Assembly (NCBI RefSeq): GCF_023065955.2
Contig: NW_026622841.1
Span: 21,635,501 to 21,699,500 of the forward strand
DNA length: 64,000 nt
Source of the DNA: Ursus arctos
Lineage: Eukaryota > Chordata > Mammalia > Carnivora > Ursidae
Reading direction: 5' to 3'
The first letter of the stretch is position 1, and every line of letters starts with the position of its first letter. The position numbers were made by a program, and so were the translations under genes. The notes beneath the pieces were generated by a model. The model saw only the letters and a list, made by a program, of their open reading frames with translations, did no database searches and had not been told where the DNA came from. Of this stretch, positions 58,481 through 64,000 are shown piece by piece.

Positions 58481-58712
58481 AAAAGTGCAAATGCATGTGT
58501 ACACACGCATGCATGCACACACACACTGTGATAAGTTGGTCTCCTCTTACTTATACTGAGCTGAAAAGCAAGATGATAAAATGTATATCAAAGGAGGGGA
58601 CAGAATCCACAAAATGAGCTATGTAAATTCCAGTTGCTAAGACGGTGAGTGTTCACTCTGTGTGAGATACTGTACTCTGCTCAGGGAAGTAAAATAATTA
58701 AAACAACGGACA

Positions 58713-58924
58713 GGGGTGTCTGGGTGGCTCAGTCGTTAAGCGTCTGCCTTCGGCTCAGGTCATGATCCCAGAGTCCGGGATCAAGCCCCACATCAGGCTC
58801 CCTGCTCAGTGGGAAGCCTGCTTCTCCCTTTCCCTCTCCCCCTGCGGGTGTTCCCTCTCTCGCTGTGTCTCTCTCTGTCCAATAATAAAATCTTTTTAAA
58901 AAATAAATAAAAATAAATAAATAA
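58713..58924 (+). mobile_element. carnivore tRNA-derived SINE (SINEC)
   Basis: Head ggggtgtctgggtggctcag, cttcggctcaggtcatgatc, ccctgctcagtgggaagcct, ttccctctctcgctgtgtct and an AAATAA-rich tail. Intermediate between the older type (gtcatgatc) and the bear type (ctctcgctg). The duplication is unclear (aaaacaacgga before, aaaactgga after). Confidence 0.95.
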
Positions 58925-58929
58925 AACTG

Positions 58930-59645
58930 GATAATTCTTGACCTTCGCAAATTACAAAAAGGAAGGATATACACAATAACTAATATTTTGCCTAATGTGA
59001 CAATTGACCATGATTCTTAGCTACTGAAGCAGATGCCAGGACTCAGGATGCTATGTTCCTTATCTTCCCAACACCCTAAAAGGACACAAGTCTCCTGGAG
59101 CTCCTTGAGCTCCTACTCCAAGTAGATGCCAACCTGGGGTTCTGCAGGGCAGGAAGGACTGAAACCATTCTGCTCATCAACAAAAGCGAATGATTAGTGT
59201 TAAATCTGATCCACAAATTTAAAATGAACTATTTGCAAACTTTCTCATTTTAAAATTACTTAGGGGAAAAAAAAAGAAACTCCAATGATTGCTAATAAAC
59301 TAGGGCGTCTGTGGGCAGAACAGCCTCTCCCAGCTCCCCAGGAGCCCGGCATGGCCACAGCTGTTCCTCCTCCCTTGCCGACCCTGGTGTGCTCACTAGA
59401 AGAGTGACAGAGCAGCGTGAGAAGTTACGGGGTGTCTCCCAGCAGGTAGGGTTTTGGAAATAGATCCACCTACTTCCAAAGTGATCTGCAGTCACTGTTC
59501 AACTACTGAGAAACTGGGAAGGAACAGAAATAAACTCATGGGGAAAAAAGTCTGCTGTGGAGTCAAAAACTTGAAAATCAAATTAAGAAGCCTCATAGAA
59601 GAATATTCCCCTTGTTAAACACATTTTGCTGCCTGGGCTTACTGT
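58930..59645. other. unique sequence, no gene
   Basis: 59290-59480 is GC-richer with a 67-codon minus-strand frame but no recognised protein. An A-rich run lies near 59269. Confidence 0.5.
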
Positions 59646-59649
59646 TTCT

Positions 59650-59905
59650 GGTGATGAAAGGATAGAGCTATGGGAGCAAAACATCTTGGACCCAAGTCCC
59701 ATCTCTACCATCTTCTAGGGCTATGAGTTAGAGCAGCAACTTTTGAAAAAAATTTGGGATAGGAAAATGATTTGGGATAATAATGAAAAAATGGGATAAT
59801 AATCCCATATGAAAAAAAATGGGATAATAATCTCCTTGTTTGGAATGGAAGCAATATATTTGAAGTAGTTAGCAGTGAGTTTAGCACTTAATAATCCCTC
59901 GATGC
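59650..59905 (+). repeat. MIR SINE relic with internal repeat expansion
   Basis: MIR-like gagctatgggagcaaaacat, ggacccaagtcccatctcta and the end gcagtgagtttagcacttaa..taatccc. Its middle, normally one aaaatggggataataata, is expanded (59751-59832). Confidence 0.7.
59751..59832 (+). repeat. minisatellite of ATGGGATAATAAT units
   Basis: Three clear copies of t/atgggataataat, at about 59772, 59791 and 59819, plus a partial tttgggatagg at 59753, separated by GAAAAAA-type spacers. The unit equals the MIR core segment. Confidence 0.85.
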
Positions 59906-60240
59906 AAGGAAGCTTTTGTTACTTATTGAATCAACTCACAATCATCATTAATTAGATATATACCATATACTAGACTTCCCTGAAGGGAAGGGGCTCCCTG
60001 TCCTAGTGAAATAGATCAAAAGGGGGAGGACCTCAGAAGGTGCACATGGTTTTCAAGATTCAGGGATCCTACAAGAGAACTCACTTAGTTAGAGTCTGCC
60101 AAATTACTCTGTTTCCTGGTTATAAATCAAACTCCGACCACAGAAGCATTCTCCTTTACAAGTCACCCATTTCTTACTGAAATCCATACTGTATTTCACA
60201 TAGCTATTTACTATGTTACCATATAAGATATTACAATAGG
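59905..60240. other. unique sequence, no gene
   Basis: Nothing recognised. Confidence 0.5.
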
Positions 60241-60241
60241 T

Positions 60242-60633
60242 TAGGGTTTCTCAACCGGGTCACTTTTGCTATGTTGGGTCATATTAGTCTTTGCTGTCCT
60301 TTGCTCTATAAGATGTTTAGTAACACCCTTAAACTAGTCACTTGATCTCAATAGCATAGGGCTGTGAGATTTAGGAAATAAAAGCAAAGGGTGTCCAATT
60401 AAATTTAAATATCAGATAAACAATGAGTAATTTCTTGGTATATGTATACATATGGAGCATACTTATACTAAAAAATTACTCACTGTTTATGAAAAATTCA
60501 AATACAACTGGGCATCCTCTATTTTATCTGGAAACTCTACTGTAGAATCTTCCCTATCGTGACAACCAAAAATATCTCCAGATATTACCAAATATCCTAT
60601 GGGGGGGGACTGTCTTCTACTTATGAACCACTG
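60242..60633 (+). mobile_element. hAT-Charlie-type relic containing a palindromic insert
   Basis: Left part tagggtttctcaaccgggtc, gctatgttgggtcatattag, ataagatgtttagtaacacc. Right part cgtgacaaccaaaaatatct..ccagatattaccaaatatcc, ending atgaaccactg. Same family as 20640-21071. About 200 bases between the halves are foreign and contain the palindrome at 60403-60503. Confidence 0.8.
60403..60503. repeat. long imperfect inverted repeat (39-bp arms)
   Basis: Left arm 60403-60441 and right arm 60465-60503 are reverse complements at 31 of 39 positions, with a 23-base spacer. Flanks include gggtgtccaattaaat and ctgggcatcctctattttat, recalling a mammalian palindromic DNA element whose name I do not recall. 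Confidence 0.88.
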
Positions 60634-60639
60634 GAAAAC

Positions 60640-61490
60640 TGGATTCATCTACAAAAGGAAACAAACACAGAAGAACTCTTCCAGTGGGCTAACCATGCAT
60701 GTACACATCAGAGACTGAGTTCTCTAAGAACACAGGAACCAAGATGAAGCCATATGTTGTCCTCTGTACATTCAGAGCAGAGAGTACACAATTCACACCT
60801 AGGAAATGATGTAGTTTGTGATAGGAGGGTGTCCTTATTCCTAAGTGACCTCTGGCTATTAATAAATATGAGCCTCTCCAAACTTCTCTTGTGTGGAGAT
60901 ATTCTTGCTCAAAGATGACCCAAAGGCACAGGGGTTTATATCCCAAACCTCCATCTCTTCTTCCCTGTGGATCATGCATTGAGAAACACAAAGCTGAAAA
61001 TGCTTGGAAAACTCATTTCAAAAAAAAAAAAAAAAAAAAGTCAACCTCTACATATTTTTTGTGTGCTTAGGAAGGCTACTGGTATCAGCACATGAAGTCC
61101 TTCAAGGAAAAAAAGCCCAGAGGATATATTCTCCCTTTTTCCAGTTCACCTGCAGGAAGCAGACAGGATCTTGACAGCCCAAATGAAAGCTTTACTGAAA
61201 TACTCTTACCAAAGGGGCAGTTTTCACACATTCTAAAGGTATTGGAGATAGCTGTATAAAATATAGTATGGATTGCACTGAGAAAACGAGTGGCCCTCAT
61301 AAAAGAAAATGCTTCCGTGGTGAGAGTTTAATCTGCAACCAGGAAACAATAATTTGGCAAAACCTAAAATAATAAGTCAAAAATCAATTCTCTTGTCAGA
61401 TCACTGACTCTTGAGAACTGTGTTCCGATATGCTGCGTTATGGATTGTGGCTGCAACGCACCCAGCTGCCAGGAAGATTCCCAGCATATT
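60640..61490. other. unique sequence, no gene
   Basis: A 20-A run at 61020-61039. Small frames only. Confidence 0.5.
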
Positions 61491-61494
61491 TATA

Positions 61495-61660
61495 GAATTT
61501 TAGAGTGGAAAGGACTTCAGAAACCTTCCTTTCTGATGTCCACTCCCAACACACAAAAAGTCGATTTCTCTAGATGCCTCAACTAGCTGAAAAAACAGAG
61601 AAGTCAAGTGACTCACCCAAAGTCACGGAGCAAGTTGGTGACAGAAGACAGGGGCCTCCG
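61495..61660 (-). repeat. ancient SINE/LINE relic (MIR- or CR1-like)
   Basis: attttagagtggaaaggact..tcagaaacc, gaaaaaacagagaagtcaag..tgactcacccaaagtcacgg and agcaagttggtgacagaaga match a widespread ancient mammalian repeat with the reverse MIR-type core. Family not certain. Confidence 0.7.
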
Positions 61661-63385
61661 ACAGCCACCTGCCTGAGTCCACAGATGTGGATATTATTAC
61701 GGGTTGCCGTGCCCAGCACAGGATGACCTCAGCAGAATGCCAGGGACGGCCTCTTGCACAGATGCTCACAACGATGTGAGTGGCATTCCCGGGAACGTGT
61801 GTACCATGGTGAGCCAAATCCAAATGCCCCTGAAACAATATCTACCAGGGTTGCCAGGGATCAGCTCTGGGGTACAGAGCATGACCACTGTTCACCTTTT
61901 ACTTTTGAAGCCTAGATATCAACTGAATTTTTATAAACATGTACTATTTTCATATATAAAGCAAAATGTAGAGAGAAAAAGAATGCTTTTCGATTTCACC
62001 TGCTAGGATCTTGTCTAAGGCTATATAATGTTTGAGGGAGGTGGGTATGCAATGGGCCTCTAAGAATGAGGCCAGAACGAAATGGCTCTGCCTTCTCCTA
62101 CACTGGAAAGATCTTAATGGAACTTTTCTCCTTGCTGCTCCTGCTGCTGGGATGGTCGTGTCCAAACACAAAGCAAGACTTTTTGCAGAATGAGACTCCA
62201 GCAACTTTAACGTATATGCAAACACAACACATTCTTGTGCACAGAAGAGACTGTGAAGAAACCTAATCATCCAAACTCCTGTCATTCCCCAAACTATTCT
62301 GCTTCCTTTGCACAGTATCTTTCAACCCATGTCTGATATTCATCATGTCATTGGCATTTATACAACTTCAAGAAGTCTTACCATAGAACTCGGACTGTTT
62401 GCGGACAGGACCATGTCTACTATAACACCACGTAATCACTTAGTACATTAAGTAGAGAAGAACATTAGCAACAGTTCATACAGTTTAAGACTCTTCCTCT
62501 GTTCAGGTATTTCAGTTGACATGGCAATTAAAAATATGGAAAAGAGAGTGTTAGCTTAATTTGATATTATTTTCTACTGATGAAATATAACATCATACTT
62601 CTGGACCTGCTTCACTTTCTGCTTCATTCTGTTTTTTCAGATTGAAGTAAATGACTGGCTTTTAATTAGCTACAATTGATGGCATCAAAAACCAGAGCCA
62701 CTCCCAAAACTGTGGTTGTGACAGGTCCTCCACTGGAATGAGTTTCACTGGGGATATTGGGCTTAACAGTGAAAGGTGGTTTTGTTCTGTAGTGCATGTT
62801 GGGCACTGTGCACAAACGATGTGTGATTTTTGACGTATCAGCAACAGTACGTGAGCAAAACAAAACAAAACGAAAAACAACTGGTCACTGAGAATTCAAT
62901 CCCCAACAATTTCCTTCTATAATTCTAAACCCAAGAGCTGCTTCTCCTGCTAAGTTCTGCTTGGATGCTTTTCCCTCTACCTAAATCATCTCAACCAAGA
63001 TCTCCCAACACTTATTTCCAGAAATAATGTATACACTTTGGGGTTTGAAAAATCAAGGCTCTTCAAGCTAATTAGCTTGGTTAATTAATATATCACTCCA
63101 TTTCTTTCAAAACTTATTATGCTCACAAAAGGCCTGCTGGTCCAACAGAAGAGGAATGAAAATACATAACTAGGGAAATATTACTCAAGAAAAAACATAA
63201 TTTACCAATTGAAAAACTAATGTGAGGATTACCCAAATGCCTTAATGACTTTCTATTACTGGTCCAAATTGAAAATCATTTGTAAAAGGAAAATGAAAGC
63301 TAGTCTCTGTTAAGATCTCAAAGCTGGAACTGAATACAGGTCTTTCGAAGATGGGAAACAGCCTAAAAACCATCACATGGGAAGT
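61660..63385. other. unique sequence, no gene
   Basis: Overlapping frames at 61623-62285 on both strands show no domains. An L2-like stretch may lie at 62930-63010. AAAAC units at 62855-62880. Confidence 0.45.
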
Positions 63386-63389
63386 CAGC

Positions 63390-63550
63390 TGAAGCAGAGG
63401 TTTGCGCAGACTTGGGTTTGTATGTATGGCTGTCCCCTGGGAAAGTTACTTCACCTCCTACAGCCTCTATTTCTCATCTGTGAAATGGGAAAATCACGTT
63501 TTTAATGTTGGCTAATCTTGAGTTCTGACCACATGCCAGGCACCTACAAA
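63390..63550 (+). repeat. MIR SINE relic
   Basis: cagacttgggtttgtatgta, cctgggaaagttacttcacc, ctatttctcatctgtgaaat and ccacatgccaggcacc in forward MIR order. Confidence 0.9.
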
Positions 63551-64000
63551 CAACCTCAAGTGAGAATTAAACAAGAATGCAGATTTGCATAGTGTGTGTT
63601 GGGGGGGTACATATAGACACATGTGTATGTATATATGTTTATGTTGGTTTATAAATGGTTATCATAGCAGTAATAATATGTGAATAGATCATTTGCAAAG
63701 AGGAAAACCTATTGGCAACTAAACCAAGCAAAACAGAGTCATATTTAAATATAAAAAAAAATTATGGATGACTAGAATTAATTGGAATAAAAAGACATTA
63801 ATTTGTTTGGTGAGTAGCCAGGTTAGACTTTAGACTAGAGCATCTGAGAGTGAACTAGCTGATCTACAAGGGCATAATTTCAGAATGAAGCCTTGCTGGT
63901 TATTTCATGGAATGCCTCTACTCTCTTGGGACAAACCCCCCCCCCAAAAACAAAAACACAACAGAGGGCCCAGTCAAGTGCATTCTCCTTTAGCCTCCAT
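63550..64000. other. unique sequence, no gene
   Basis: AT-rich. An 8-G run near 63600 followed by GTAT repeats, and a 10-C run at 63936-63945 followed by an A-rich stretch. Nothing codes. Confidence 0.5.

Noticed and set aside
3252..58924. tRNA genes suggested by A/B-box-like sequence
   Set aside because: These are tRNA-derived SINE heads; none folds as an intact tRNA in context, and all are followed by CT-rich and A-rich SINE tails.
1..64000. A bacterial, viral or defence-system gene cluster
   Set aside because: There are no long collinear frames or ribosome-binding sites. Repeat content is that of a mammalian nuclear genome throughout.

Overview
This window looks like non-coding nuclear DNA from a carnivore, most likely a bear (Ursidae, including giant panda). 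The main evidence is at least twelve tRNA-derived carnivore SINEs (SINEC), with the head GGGGCGCCTGGGTGGC, a CT-rich middle and an AAATAAA-type tail. Several have the internal sequence I associate with bear SINEs (gcgtgatcc..ggcgttatgg, ctctcgctggctgtctctat). The rest of the repeat set is ordinary for a placental mammal: many MIR and L2 relics, a LINE-1 3' end, and hAT (MER5A/MER20-like) and Tc1/mariner-type DNA transposons. The clade call is inference from memory of repeat families, not from a database search.

I found no protein-coding gene, exon, tRNA, rRNA, CRISPR array or bacterial-type operon. The open frames (60-175 codons) overlap one another on both strands. Many lie in antisense SINEs or L2 relics, and none shows a protein family I recognise. 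The window is best read as intergenic or deep intronic sequence.

Layout: 0-5.5 kb is mostly unique AT-rich sequence with a possible conserved block near 0.6-1.0 kb, a MIR and a SINE. 5.5-9.2 kb holds three SINEs and L2 debris. 11.0-11.9 kb is a long L2 relic. 12-16 kb is mostly unique. 18.4-19.6 kb is the most GC-rich part. 20.1-21.1 kb has a SINE, then a hAT element split by another SINE. 24.0-25.9 kb has a MER5A and an L2 split by a TA-flanked mariner-type element. 26-31.9 kb holds MIRs, a long polypyrimidine tract, an 18-G run and an LTR-like block. 33.7-42.8 kb holds SINEs, MIRs, a dispersed ~175-bp direct repeat and a LINE-1 3' end. 45.4-45.8 kb is a recent 170-bp tandem duplication. 49-53 kb holds L2, SINE and MER5A. 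54.7-55.3 kb is unique and enhancer-like. 55.6-56.2 kb is a cluster of three hAT relics. 58-64 kb holds MIRs (one with an internal minisatellite), a SINE and a hAT element containing a long imperfect palindrome.

No new biological system is visible. The points most worth checking are the tandem and dispersed duplications (45.4 and 39.7/41.5 kb), the nested transposons with readable target-site duplications, the MIR-derived minisatellite, the palindrome at 60.4 kb, and the repeat-free blocks that could be conserved regulatory elements.
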